In this document: positions 32,578 to 41,839 of the stretch, in pieces
Position numbering within the stretch: position 1 is the stretch's first letter
Layout of the letters: each line of letters begins with the position of its first letter
Source of the DNA: Mucilaginibacter sp.
GTDB taxonomy: Bacteria > Bacteroidota > Bacteroidia > Sphingobacteriales > Sphingobacteriaceae
Reading direction: 5' to 3'
NCBI GenBank assembly: GCA_030445275.1
Contig: JAUCSE010000077.1
Span: forward strand, 1 to 59,958
Length of the DNA: 59,958 bases
Program-made: the position numbers and the translations under genes
Notes under the pieces: model-generated
The model's database searches: none
The model's input: only the letters and a program-made list of their open reading frames with translations
Told to the model about the DNA's origin: nothing

Positions 32578-33451
32578 GATTGTGTATTATTTTCTTTCTG
32601 AATTCTTCGGGGGTAATGTTCTCCAGTTTTTTAAAAAATTTGGTAAAATAGGAGTTATCACTAAAGTTTAATTTTATGGAGATCTCATTAATACTTAATT
32701 GTGGATTGGTAAGCATACGCTTAGCCTCCAGCAATACTCTGTTCCTGATCAGTTCGCCGGCAGATACGCCCATTATGTCTTTACAAACTGCATTGAGGTG
32801 GTTGGGGGGTATGTATAGTAAGGCCGCATAATCCTTAGGCAGCTTTACATCGGCATAATGATGCTCAATTAAATTTTTAAAGCTTTTGAGCAGGGTTTGG
32901 TTGTATGTTGGATTCCCGGTTGAAATCGGGTTTATACCAAGCCTGTTAACCCTGATAAATATTTGCAGCATCAGCAGCCTGATCATATCACCGGTTTGCG
33001 CGGTGGGTCTTGCAGCTTCGGCCAGTATAGTTTCAAATAGGGGCCTGATGGCTGCATAGGTTTCAAGCGGTAAATTGATCACCGCATCGGCCAGGTTACC
33101 ACTAAAAAATGAAAAACTATCCAGGTAACCATGCTGCAGGATAAATGATTGTATAAATGATGCCGAAAAGTTAATGATATAACCATCGGTAAAATCCTCA
33201 AAGCTCCACGAGTGCACCTGGCCGGGTATCATGAAATAAATTTGCCCGGGCTTAACCTCAAAATTTTCAAAATCAATAGTATGTGTACCTGTACCATCCG
33301 TAAATAATACCAGGTGGTAAAAGGAATGCCGATGGGTGGCAAACAGGTTTTTATGAGTATCAAGGTATGGTGCAAAACGACTAATCAATATGTCGTCCTG
33401 ATTAATATCAGATAGCGAGCAGATGTCATATAGTGGTATGTTTTGTATCAT
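32567..33451 (-). CDS. AraC-family transcriptional regulator
   Basis: 294 residues. An N-terminal cupin-like sensing domain (VKPGQIYFMIPGQVHSWSFE near residues 67-86) and a C-terminal double helix-turn-helix with LPKDYAALLYIPPNHLNAVC and the second-helix SINEISIKLNFSDNSYFTKF. The effector is unknown. It is followed by overlapping DUF983. A set of ATGGTACTATT words upstream (33485-33539) may be its operator. Confidence 0.9.
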   Translation of the reverse strand: MIQNIPLYDICSLSDINQDDILISRFAPYLDTHKNLFATHRHSFYHLVLFTDGTGTHTIDFENFEVKPGQIYFMIPGQVHSWSFEDFTDGYIINFSASFIQSFILQHGYLDSFSFFSGNLADAVINLPLETYAAIRPLFETILAEAARPTAQTGDMIRLLMLQIFIRVNRLGINPISTGNPTYNQTLLKSFKNLIEHHYADVKLPKDYAALLYIPPNHLNAVCKDIMGVSAGELIRNRVLLEAKRMLTNPQLSINEISIKLNFSDNSYFTKFFKKLENITPEEFRKKIIHNHGK

Positions 33452-33484
33452 GAAACAAATTTACACACCAATTTCTCATTTATA

Positions 33485-33539
33485 ATGGTACTATTTTTAT
33501 TTTGAATGGTACTATTCAACGATAATTGAATAGTACCAT
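33485..33539 (-). promoter_or_regulatory. Putative AraC operator: three ATGGTACTATT words
   Basis: ATGGTACTATT occurs at 33485 and 33506, exactly 21 bases apart (two helical turns), and again inverted at 33526-33539, so that ATGGTACTATTCAA (33506-33519) pairs with TTGAATAGTACCAT. AraC proteins often bind such direct half-sites. The hairpin has no U-tract on either strand, arguing against a simple terminator. Confidence 0.55.
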
Positions 33540-33566
33540 AAGATGCTATTGCTGCCTTGCTTGCTT

Positions 33567-34517
33567 TTAATAAGCACTTGCTGTATTCAGCGCTTTAATG
33601 GCTTCGCTGCTTAATTGCAGTGTTGCGGCTTTTGTAAGCTCATGAAGCTGGGATATACTGGTAGCGCTCACGATAGGCGCGGTTACACTTGGCCTTGCAA
33701 TTAGCCAGGCTAAAGCAATGGCTGCGGGTTTGCTGTTGTATTGTGCGGCTACCTCATCCAGCGCTTTTAAAATTCGAAAGCCTCTTTCGTTAAGGTATTT
33801 TTTAACCATACCGCCTCTGCTGCTGTCTTTAAGATCATCGGTAGACCTGTATTTGCCGCTTAAAAAGCCACTGGCTAATGAAAAATAGCTGATAACACCA
33901 AGGTTTTGCTCTTTTGCAAACGGTTCGGTAGTGGTTTCATATTGTTCCCTGTCAAACAAATTGTATTCAGGTTGCAGGGTTTGGTAACTGGCTAAACCTT
34001 TTTCACGACTTACTTTGAGCGATTCGTGTATTCTTTCAACAGATACATTCGAAGCCCCAATTGCCCTTACTTTACCCTCTTTGATCAGCTGATCATAGGC
34101 CCGCATGGTTTCTTCAACCGTGGTCGCTGCGTCATCGTAATGCGATTGGTACAGATCGATATAATCAGTTTGCAGTCTGGTTAACGAACCTTCGGCTGCT
34201 TTAATAATATAGTCTTTTTTTAGTCCTTTTTTATCCTTACTTAGTTCACCACCAACTTTAGTGGCAATAATTACCTGATCGCGCTTGCCGCTTTTTTTGA
34301 GCCATTTGCCAATTTCTGTTTCTGATTCACCGCCAGTATTACCCGGAACCCAGGCCGAGTAAACATCGGCTGTGTCAACGGTATTAAAACCGGCATCTAA
34401 AAATGCATCCAGCAAAAGGGCATTATCATTACCTTTTACGGTCCACCCAAACACATTACCGCCAAAAACCAATGGTGCAGTTTTTAAGCCTGAGCTACCC
34501 AATTCACGTTTTTCCAT
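33567..34517 (-). CDS. Aldo/keto reductase
   Basis: 316 residues. TIM-barrel NADPH reductase: GFNTVDTADVYSAWVPGNTG (catalytic Asp and Tyr), VIIATKVGGE (Lys), YIDLYQSHYDD (His), and the late IGASNVS and PSVTAPIVSATSISQL motifs for cofactor. This is the YajO/general stress type. Substrate unknown. It lies upstream of, and on the same strand as, the AraC regulator. Confidence 0.9.
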   Translation of the reverse strand: MEKRELGSSGLKTAPLVFGGNVFGWTVKGNDNALLLDAFLDAGFNTVDTADVYSAWVPGNTGGESETEIGKWLKKSGKRDQVIIATKVGGELSKDKKGLKKDYIIKAAEGSLTRLQTDYIDLYQSHYDDAATTVEETMRAYDQLIKEGKVRAIGASNVSVERIHESLKVSREKGLASYQTLQPEYNLFDREQYETTTEPFAKEQNLGVISYFSLASGFLSGKYRSTDDLKDSSRGGMVKKYLNERGFRILKALDEVAAQYNSKPAAIALAWLIARPSVTAPIVSATSISQLHELTKAATLQLSSEAIKALNTASAY

Positions 34518-34675
34518 AGTGTTTAATTAAGTATTAAAGTTCATAATAAAAGCAGCGTTAAGTATCAATTGTTTGTCAGCAAATTGAAATAATAAATAAG
34601 GAGGTTAAGCTGCAGTTAACTCAGTTTTTAAATGCTGTTAACATGGAAGCTTATTCATTAAAAAAGGCCTTAATT

Positions 34676-34724
34676 GGTGTTATACGCATATTTTTAAGGT
34701 GCTATACACACATTTTTATTTTTG
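34676..34724 (+). promoter_or_regulatory. 22-bp-spaced direct repeat with -7 box
   Basis: GGTGTTATACGCATATTTTT at 34676 and GGTGCTATACACACATTTTT at 34698 are direct repeats 22 bases apart. TATTTTTG (34717-34724) overlaps the second and fits the -7 consensus. They precede the secreted-protein gene at 34759. Confidence 0.45.
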
Positions 34725-34758
34725 AATCGTGGTGACATTTGATAAAAAAAACATCGCG

Positions 34759-35229
34759 ATGAAAAGTAAATTTTTATTGGTTTGCATAATAAGTTTATTA
34801 TCAACCACAACTATGTATGCCTTTACAGGCCCTAAAACTGATGCTGGTTATAATGCCGTGATCCTTGATTTTATTGACAGCCACATGAACTCAAATTATA
34901 AAAAATTGAATAAAGTACTGGATGAAAATTACATGTTGAAAATACCACGCGGCGAAAAAGTAATTCAGCAAAATAAATCAAGTTTAATTGATGCCATGAA
35001 AAATGAGGTGGGTACAAAACAAAACTGTGAATCAAATTACGAAGTGCTTGCCAAAAGCGATGCATTGGTAATTGCCCGGGTTGATTTTACTTATCATGAT
35101 AGTATACAGCATAACTATCTGATAGTTGAAAAAAATGATAACCAGGAGTGGAAAATTACACAGGTTTGCAAAATGTTTGATGATATTCAAACACCACAGA
35201 GCGGCGGCGATGTAACCGCTAAGAACTGA
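34759..35229 (+). CDS. Secreted NTF2/lumazine-binding-like protein
   Basis: 156 residues from ATG 34759, chosen because the signal peptide MKSKFLLVCIISLLSTTTMY starts there; a GTG at 34729 is upstream. The mature part (about 25-150) has the alpha+beta layout of the NTF2-like 'putative lumazine-binding' group common in Bacteroidota: VILDFIDSHMNSNYKKLNKV, then a beta core ending EWKITQVCKMF. No active site is evident. Followed by a strong terminator. Confidence 0.75.
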   Translation: MKSKFLLVCIISLLSTTTMYAFTGPKTDAGYNAVILDFIDSHMNSNYKKLNKVLDENYMLKIPRGEKVIQQNKSSLIDAMKNEVGTKQNCESNYEVLAKSDALVIARVDFTYHDSIQHNYLIVEKNDNQEWKITQVCKMFDDIQTPQSGGDVTAKN

Positions 35230-35295
35230 TTTTAACAACTGATCTTATTAATACAGCTATATAAGGTATTTCGGTAGACTGGCCTTATATTATGG

Positions 35296-35320
35296 AATCA
35301 CCCTAAAAGGGTGATTTTTT
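35296..35320 (+). terminator. Terminator of NTF2-like gene
   Basis: AATCACCC (35296-35303) and GGGTGATT (35309-35316) around TAAAA, followed by TTTTTTT. Confidence 0.85.
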
Positions 35321-35387
35321 TTGTTTTATTTAGCTTTATTTTGAAGCTAATTGCGATGATACTGCAACCGATTTAATTTGTGTGTAA

Positions 35388-38342
35388 TTGAATAAGAGTT
35401 TTTTATATCCGGCGGTGGCGTTTATGTGTGTTGTATTTCTTTTTTTAATACAAGCATACCCGGCTTTTGGTCAAAAATACACGTTTGCCCATTACGACAT
35501 TGAGGATGGGCTGATACAATCACAAGTAAATAAATTTTCAACAGACCGTGACCATCGTTTGTGGGTGGCTACCTATGGGGGTGTTTGCCGTTTTGATGGA
35601 AAGGAATTTTTGGGGTATTCAAGACAAAATGGATTGCCAAACAACTATGTAGCCGCTGTTTTTTCTGATAAAGCGGGCCGTACCTGGGCTGGTACGCTTG
35701 ATGGCTTGGCTATGCTTTATAATGGTAAAATTAAGAATTACAAACCCAAAATTGCTCCAAAACAAAATGTAGTTACCGATATAACCCAGGATGGTGCCGG
35801 TAATATTTGGGCGATAATGGGCTATAAGTTATTTAAAATTACGGGGGAGGAAATGGAGCCTGTAGTATTTGATGATAGTGCTCAGATAACTGCTTTAGCC
35901 GTAAATAGCTCCGGTAAACTTTATGCTGCTATTTACCAAAAAGGGATATATTGTTTAACCGGCAATAAATGGGTATACTCCACGCAGTTTGATGTAAAGT
36001 ACCAGTCATTGCCGGTAAGTAAGATCTTGTTTGATAGGGTTGATCAGCAAAAAATGTATTTTTTAGCCAGTAACAAGGTGTTTTATATCAGCGATAACGA
36101 GGTTTTGCCTTATGCTCCGGAACAAATGGCCGCTATAAAAGGATTGCTGTTTTGCATTGCACAGGATGAGTATAAAAGTTTATGGATAGGTACAGATAAT
36201 GGGGCCTATTGTATTTGTGATGATATGGTGATTCATTACAACTCATCAAACGGACTTACAGATAATCCCATAAAAGATATATACAGTGATGCAGATAACA
36301 ATTTATGGCTGGGTAGTTCAGGTAATGGAGTGTATCGTTGCGAGGGTAGTAAATATGTGACTTTTGACAGCTCACAGGGGATACCCGAGTCAAAAATAAC
36401 AATGGCCATTACCGAAGATTGGAGCAATCACATTTTATTAGGCATTGATGGCGGTGGATTAATCAGGTATGATGGTAAAAAACTCAACAATATAGCTACA
36501 CCTGTTGCACCAAAATATTTAAGAGGTATACAATGTTTATATACTGATAAAAATAAAACAACCTGGATAGGTACTGATAGGTCTGGATTATGGGTGTATA
36601 ATAAAAATGGGTTCAGGCAGATAAAAGGTACCGATGAATTGGCTTTTCACGCCATTGCGACTGACAGCAGTGGAATTGTTTGGCTGGCTACTTCTATGGG
36701 GTGTTATTACTATGAGAATGGTTTGTTGAAACACCTGGACGGAGTTACTGATTTTTCATCATCAATAATGGTTAGCGGCCGCGATTCGGTATTTATCGGT
36801 ACACAGAACGGTGTTGTATTGGCGTTAAATAAAAAAGTAGTAAGCACTTTTAAGCAAAGTGCCCTGAAAAACTCGGCTATATACAGCATGATCAGGTACC
36901 GCGACCTGATGCTTATAGGCACTGATGATAACGGTATTTTTGCCTGGGACATAAAAAGCGAACAATTAAAACGCTACACCATAAATGATGGTCTTAAGGC
37001 TAACAGTATATACAGCCTGGTAGCAGATGAACTGGGTAACGTTTGGGTAGGTACAGGAAAAGGAGTTAATCTGATGAAGTTTAACCCCGATACTAAAAGG
37101 TTTATGGTTATTGATAATACAGGATCAAAAGAACCGGTTTTTGAAACCAACCAAAACGCTATTCTTTATAAAGATCACCAGGTTTGGGTAGGTACCACCA
37201 AAGCGGTTATGGTATATAATACCCGGTTAAAAATGCAGCCATCGGCCCCGCCGCATATCATTATTGAAAACGTAAAGTTAATGCCTTATATCGGCAGCAA
37301 TAAGAATACTCATTATACTTATTTAAATGATGGCGCAAGCTTAAACTACAACCAAAACCATTTGTCTATTTCGTTTTTGGGCGTTTATTTAAAAAATCCG
37401 GGTGGCGTATCGTACAGGTATAAACTGGTTGGACTTGATAGTACATTTTGTTCGCCGGTAAAAAACAATGTTGTGGAGTATCCCATGTTACCGCCCGGTA
37501 AATACACTTTCAGGGTTAAAGCCATCAGTCCCGATGGTAAGGTATCGGCATACACAGCTAATTTTAGTTTTGAAATTGTACCTCCATTTTATAAAACGCT
37601 TACTTTTCAGATATCGGCTGTATTGTTTTTTGTTTTGATAGGCTTTGGTTTACAAAATATATGGCATCATAGTAAAATACAGCGGCAACAGGTAATTGAG
37701 GCCATGAAACAAGAAGAGAAAATAAAAATACGACAACAAACTGCCGAAGATTTTCATGACGATTTGGGTAATAAACTAACCCGCATATCTATTCTGTCCG
37801 AAATTTTGAACGCCAAAATAGATCAGCATAAAACTGATCAGCGTGGGCTTGTTGATCAGATTAAACAAAATGCGGCTGCGCTTTATAATGGCACTAAAGA
37901 TATTTTGTGGGCGCTTGACCCCAAAAGCGATAATTTGTACGAAACCCTGGTACATATAAAAGAAATAGGTATTGAGCTTTTTCAGGATATGTCGGTTAAA
38001 TTTAAGTTTGATGGCATCGATGAAAGTTTACAACTGGTTAAGCTGCCTATGGAGTACAGTCGTAATATCACCATGATATTTAAAGAATCGCTGAATAACG
38101 CGCTTAAACATGCCGAGGCCGGCGAGGTTGTATTAGAGTGGACCTATGTTGATAAAAATGAAGTAATCCTGATCCTTACAGATAATGGTAAGGGTTTTAA
38201 CTCCACAGCAACAACAAGAGGGCATGGTATGCATAACATAAAGGCAAGGGCCAAACGTATAAATGCCGAGTTGGTTATTGTTTCAGATGAGGGTAAAGGA
38301 ACATCCGTTGCATTAAAGTTCAACAAGAATGTCACCGGTTAA
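35388..38342 (+). CDS. Propeller-type sensor histidine kinase
   Basis: 984 residues from TTG 35388; ATG 35424 would cut off the charged end of the signal peptide. The signal peptide (1-29) is followed by a sensor of two-component-regulator propeller repeats (about 30-640, with phrases like DRDHRLWVATYGGVCRFDGK) and a Y_Y_Y domain (about 650-735). Then come a membrane helix (about 742-762), a short coiled coil, a HisKA_3 dimerisation helix with H790 in FHDDLGNKLTRIS, and an ATPase domain (NNALKHA, DNGKGFN, GHGMHNI). Its response regulator follows 18 bases later. Such kinases often sense glycans or polymers; the signal here is unknown. Confidence 0.93.
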   Translation: MNKSFLYPAVAFMCVVFLFLIQAYPAFGQKYTFAHYDIEDGLIQSQVNKFSTDRDHRLWVATYGGVCRFDGKEFLGYSRQNGLPNNYVAAVFSDKAGRTWAGTLDGLAMLYNGKIKNYKPKIAPKQNVVTDITQDGAGNIWAIMGYKLFKITGEEMEPVVFDDSAQITALAVNSSGKLYAAIYQKGIYCLTGNKWVYSTQFDVKYQSLPVSKILFDRVDQQKMYFLASNKVFYISDNEVLPYAPEQMAAIKGLLFCIAQDEYKSLWIGTDNGAYCICDDMVIHYNSSNGLTDNPIKDIYSDADNNLWLGSSGNGVYRCEGSKYVTFDSSQGIPESKITMAITEDWSNHILLGIDGGGLIRYDGKKLNNIATPVAPKYLRGIQCLYTDKNKTTWIGTDRSGLWVYNKNGFRQIKGTDELAFHAIATDSSGIVWLATSMGCYYYENGLLKHLDGVTDFSSSIMVSGRDSVFIGTQNGVVLALNKKVVSTFKQSALKNSAIYSMIRYRDLMLIGTDDNGIFAWDIKSEQLKRYTINDGLKANSIYSLVADELGNVWVGTGKGVNLMKFNPDTKRFMVIDNTGSKEPVFETNQNAILYKDHQVWVGTTKAVMVYNTRLKMQPSAPPHIIIENVKLMPYIGSNKNTHYTYLNDGASLNYNQNHLSISFLGVYLKNPGGVSYRYKLVGLDSTFCSPVKNNVVEYPMLPPGKYTFRVKAISPDGKVSAYTANFSFEIVPPFYKTLTFQISAVLFFVLIGFGLQNIWHHSKIQRQQVIEAMKQEEKIKIRQQTAEDFHDDLGNKLTRISILSEILNAKIDQHKTDQRGLVDQIKQNAAALYNGTKDILWALDPKSDNLYETLVHIKEIGIELFQDMSVKFKFDGIDESLQLVKLPMEYSRNITMIFKESLNNALKHAEAGEVVLEWTYVDKNEVILILTDNGKGFNSTATTRGHGMHNIKARAKRINAELVIVSDEGKGTSVALKFNKNVTG

Positions 38343-38360
38343 TGATAAAGTCAGATAGCT

Positions 38361-38987
38361 ATGAATCGTAATATAAAAATAACCATTATTGAGGACGATG
38401 AAACCATTAGAAATGGTTATGCCTATCTGATTGGCGCTACAGAAGGGTATGAAGTTGTAAGTACGTATTGTTCATATGATGAGGCTTCAAAAAAAATAGC
38501 CAGCGATCGTCCCGATGTGATATTATTGGATATTGAATTACCGGGCACCAATGGTATTGATGCTATTCCTAAATTAAAAAAACTGTTGCCCCAAAGCTTC
38601 ATATTGATATTAACAGTTTATGAATCAGAAAAATTGATATTTAATGCGCTGGCCAACGGCGCATCAGGCTATCTGACCAAAAATACTCCTTCGGCCAAAA
38701 TAATTGAGTCAATTAAGGAAGTAAAGGATGGGGGCGGCCCAATGAGCATTAATATAGCCAAGCTGGTTATACGTTCGTTTCAAAAAAACCAGGAATCACC
38801 ATTATCCAAGCGCGAAACGCAGATACTGGAGCTTATTGGCGAAGGCAAAAGCCGCAGTCAAATTGCCAAAGATTTATTTATTGATCTGGAAACCGTACGC
38901 AGCCATATCAAAAATATATACGTTAAGCTTGACGTTAACTCCCGTGCCGATGCTATAAAAATGGCGAAACAAAATAAACTGATCTGA
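38361..38987 (+). CDS. NarL/FixJ-type response regulator
   Basis: 208 residues. A receiver domain with acidic EDDE (about residues 11-14), phosphoacceptor D57 in VILLDIELPGTNG and conserved Thr and Lys later, then a LuxR-type helix-turn-helix (SKRETQILELIGEGKSRSQI and DLETVRSHIKNIYVKLDVNS). It is paired with the kinase just upstream. Targets are unknown. Confidence 0.93.
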   Translation: MNRNIKITIIEDDETIRNGYAYLIGATEGYEVVSTYCSYDEASKKIASDRPDVILLDIELPGTNGIDAIPKLKKLLPQSFILILTVYESEKLIFNALANGASGYLTKNTPSAKIIESIKEVKDGGGPMSINIAKLVIRSFQKNQESPLSKRETQILELIGEGKSRSQIAKDLFIDLETVRSHIKNIYVKLDVNSRADAIKMAKQNKLI

Positions 38988-39071
38988 GTAATGTTATTTA
39001 GCTGACTGATATACAATGGCTTTGTTTGTATCTTTATTAAAAGAATTATAGAGAAATCGCAATTTCGTGAT

Positions 39072-39884
39072 ATGGAATTTAAGCATTTTCTTCCATCTGA
39101 TATCTTAAAGCCTTACGTAAGGCACTATTATATCTTTGAATCCGATTCAAGCGCTGAATTTGAAGATGCTGTGTTTCCAAGCGGCGATATGGAAGCTATC
39201 TTTAATCTGGGCGAAGGTACGTGGGAATCATCAGTTGAAAATAAATTTATCAAAACACCTAAAATTGAATTGTGGGGCCAGGTAACAAAACCTCTGGCAA
39301 TAAGATCAAAGGGTAAACATACCATGCTGGGCATTAAATTCTTTACCCATTCTGCATCCTATTTCTTTAATGATGAAATAGGGGTGTTTAATGACCAGAT
39401 CTCTGACCTCGGTGATTTAATGGGAAGCCCGGTAAGAATATTACATGCACAACTTTTAGAAACCAAAGACCAGGATAAAAGGATAGCGCTTATAGAGACC
39501 TTCTTGTTGAAAAAGCTAATTGACAACGAGAAAAAATCGTTCAAGGTTGATAAGGTCGCCAATATTTTAACCAGCATCAAAAAAAATCCGGCAGAAAACA
39601 ACCTGAGTAATATCGCCTCAAAACATGGTATTACGCCCCGGTACCTGCACAAGTTAATTTACCAGCATACCGGCCTCTCGCCATCATCATTCAATAAAAT
39701 AAACCGGTTTCAGTTTAGCCTTAAGCTCATTGCCAAAAATAATCAGCCTTTTACATCCATTGCTTATGATTGTGGGTATTTTGACCAATCGCATTTTATA
39801 AGGGATTTTAAATCGTTTACGGGTGTTACACCTTCTGTTTATATGGATAATATAACTCCCGTTAATCGGCTATTGATACAATAG
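39072..39884 (+). CDS. AraC-family transcriptional regulator
   Basis: 270 residues. The N-terminal part (MEFKHFLPSDILKPYVRHYY, then FPSGDMEAIFNLGE) is the DUF6597-like sensor common in Bacteroidota AraC proteins. The C-terminus has the double helix-turn-helix: SNIASKHGITPRYLHKLIYQ and FTSIAYDCGYFDQSHFIRDF. Effector unknown. It is followed by a PEP-mutase-like gene on the same strand. Confidence 0.9.
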   Translation: MEFKHFLPSDILKPYVRHYYIFESDSSAEFEDAVFPSGDMEAIFNLGEGTWESSVENKFIKTPKIELWGQVTKPLAIRSKGKHTMLGIKFFTHSASYFFNDEIGVFNDQISDLGDLMGSPVRILHAQLLETKDQDKRIALIETFLLKKLIDNEKKSFKVDKVANILTSIKKNPAENNLSNIASKHGITPRYLHKLIYQHTGLSPSSFNKINRFQFSLKLIAKNNQPFTSIAYDCGYFDQSHFIRDFKSFTGVTPSVYMDNITPVNRLLIQ

Positions 39885-39978
39885 TTTCAAACCGTTCCGA
39901 TTTGTACAATTTTAAAGTTTAGCGCTGCAATACCTTTGTTTTAAGTTAATTATTAAACAAAGTATAAACTTTTATTGT

Positions 39979-40749
39979 ATGAATTATTTTGAAAAATTTT
40001 CGCAGCTGCATCAAAATTCAGCACCCTTTTTACTGGGGAATATATGGGATGTAAACAGCGCCAGAGTATTTGAAGCCAGTGGGTATAAAGCCATCGGCAC
40101 ATCGAGCCAGGCATTGTCAAACTCATTTGGCTATGAGGATGGTGAACGCTTATCATTTTATATCCTGCTTCAATTGGCTAAAAGAGTGGTTGAAGTAGTT
40201 AATATACCTTTTTCGGTTGATATAGAAGGAGGGTATAACCGCAAGATTGAAGGCATCATTGAAAATATAGAAAAACTGCACGACGCTGGTGTGGTGGGGA
40301 TAAACCTGGAAGATACGGTTGCCGGTGCCAGCCGTCAGTTACTATCAGTTACTGAATTTCAAAAAACACTTTCGGCGGTAGCAAATCATATCAGCCGGAA
40401 TAATTTGCAACTATTCGTAAACGTCAGGACTGATGGTTTTCTTCTGGGTATGCCAACGGCGCTCACAGAAACACTTACCAGGATCAGAAGTTATGAAAAC
40501 TCAGGTGCCGCTGGCATTTTTGTTCCTTGCATCACCAACAGAGATGATATTAAAGAGGTAGTGAACTCTACCCATCTCCCCATTAACGTAATGTGCATGC
40601 CTTCCCTGCCTGATTTTGAAGATCTGGGATCACTGGGCGTAAAAAGGATCAGCATGGGGCCATTCCTTTTTAATAAGGTTTATGATAACATGGGGAAACT
40701 GGCAAAGGCAGTTAATAACGATAAAAACTTCTTATCAATCCTTTCCTGA
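39979..40749 (+). CDS. Isocitrate lyase/PEP mutase family protein
   Basis: 256 residues. A TIM-barrel C-C lyase of the PEP mutase superfamily: NIWDVNSARVFEASGYKAIG, VVNIPFSVDIEGGYNRKIEG (metal-binding Asp), VGINLEDTVAG, and VNVRTDGFLLG. The canonical EDK of true PEP mutase is EDT here, so the exact reaction is open; it could be a lyase on a 2-methylisocitrate-like or oxaloacetate-like substrate. It lies between an AraC regulator and an NTF2-like gene. Confidence 0.88.
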   Translation: MNYFEKFSQLHQNSAPFLLGNIWDVNSARVFEASGYKAIGTSSQALSNSFGYEDGERLSFYILLQLAKRVVEVVNIPFSVDIEGGYNRKIEGIIENIEKLHDAGVVGINLEDTVAGASRQLLSVTEFQKTLSAVANHISRNNLQLFVNVRTDGFLLGMPTALTETLTRIRSYENSGAAGIFVPCITNRDDIKEVVNSTHLPINVMCMPSLPDFEDLGSLGVKRISMGPFLFNKVYDNMGKLAKAVNNDKNFLSILS

Positions 40750-40802
40750 TAGCTGTTCTTACAGAAAATCAATTAATTATTCACCAATAAAAATCAAAAA
40801 AG

Positions 40803-41183
40803 ATGAATCTACCAAAAAGGGCTGAAGATGCCCATGCAACACTTGCGGCCGCATTTAATACAGGCGATGTAGCTACTGTAATGAATATGTATGATGTTAC
40901 AGGCATTATTGTACCAGAACCGGGAAAGCCGGTATCGGGTAAAGAACAATTTGAAGAAGCTATAAAAGCTATTTTATCCATCCCCGGAAAAATGGAAATC
41001 AAGACAGTTTATTGTCTTCAAACCGGAAATATTGCTGTAGGGAGATCTGAATGGAACATTACAGATGGTAATGACGTAAAGATAAGCGCCAAAGGCATTG
41101 AGGTAATGAAACAACAAACTGATGGTACCTGGAAAATTATAATAGACCAGGCATTTGGTGCCGAAGCAAATCTGGTTGCCTGA
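40803..41183 (+). CDS. SnoaL/NTF2-like protein (YybH type)
   Basis: 126 residues. ATLAAAFNTGDVATVMNMYD followed by GKPVSGKEQFEEAIKAIL is the standard opening of DUF4440/SnoaL-like cone-fold proteins. The end has GIEVMKQQTDGTWKIIIDQA. Function cannot be specified: the fold serves as an enzyme or binding domain. It is 53 bases downstream of the PEP-mutase-like gene and probably co-transcribed. Confidence 0.85.
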   Translation: MNLPKRAEDAHATLAAAFNTGDVATVMNMYDVTGIIVPEPGKPVSGKEQFEEAIKAILSIPGKMEIKTVYCLQTGNIAVGRSEWNITDGNDVKISAKGIEVMKQQTDGTWKIIIDQAFGAEANLVA

Positions 41184-41295
41184 ACAAACCGGGGTATGTT
41201 GTTAAAATTAGATGACTTATCACTTTAACAGGCCATTTGATTTTCAGAAACTACTTATATACATCTGCTATAATAGGGGGAGAAAAATAAATAAA

Positions 41296-41343
41296 ATCCC
41301 CCTATTTGGGGGATACGCCCTCTGATTGATTGAACTACCTTTG
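41296..41343 (+). promoter_or_regulatory. Hairpin and -7 box ahead of VOC gene
   Basis: ATCCCCC (41296-41302) and GGGGGAT (41308-41314) form a 7-bp hairpin around TATTT. TACCTTTG (41336-41343) fits TAnnTTTG. These precede the VOC gene by about 120 bases. The hairpin could be an operator. Confidence 0.4.
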
Positions 41344-41461
41344 ATATGTATAGCAGGTTTAACTGATCGGCTGCATATAACCCCACTCCATTATCATCCC
41401 CATAATTTATTAAGCTATTGGGCTGATTTCCGAAGAAATATTTGTTAACATTTATTGTAAC

Positions 41462-41830
41462 ATGAAATTGAAATATATCCCTGTTTTTGCAGAGGACGTT
41501 GATGCACAGATTGATTTTTATACCCAAAAACTAGGCTTTAATGTGATCAGTAACATTGGTTTTATAGAAGGGGAAGAAAGTATGGTACTACAAGCCAATA
41601 ATCTTGACGTTGCATTTGTAATGGCAGGCAGCAACAGAGATAGCGTTTACAAAAGCTGTATTATACTGAATACGGAAGATTGTTTGAAAGATTATCATTT
41701 ATATAAAACCGCGGGAGTGTTTTTTTATGCCGCCCCACGGTATCTGCCCGCAGGACTGGCAGCTGAGTTTTTAGATCCGGGAGGCAACCGGCTCATTTTA
41801 TTAGAAGAAAGAAGTTATACCGAAATATAA
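41462..41830 (+). CDS. VOC-family (glyoxalase/dioxygenase-fold) protein
   Basis: 122 residues. KYIPVFAEDVDAQIDFYTQK and the ending LAAEFLDPGGNRLILLEE are the two paired beta-alpha-beta modules of VOC proteins. Metal-binding residues of glyoxalase I cannot be matched confidently. It might be an enzyme or a resistance/binding protein. It is followed after 9 bases by an AraC regulator, likely the same transcript. Confidence 0.85.
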   Translation: MKLKYIPVFAEDVDAQIDFYTQKLGFNVISNIGFIEGEESMVLQANNLDVAFVMAGSNRDSVYKSCIILNTEDCLKDYHLYKTAGVFFYAAPRYLPAGLAAEFLDPGGNRLILLEERSYTEI

Positions 41831-41839
41831 AACTTTTAT

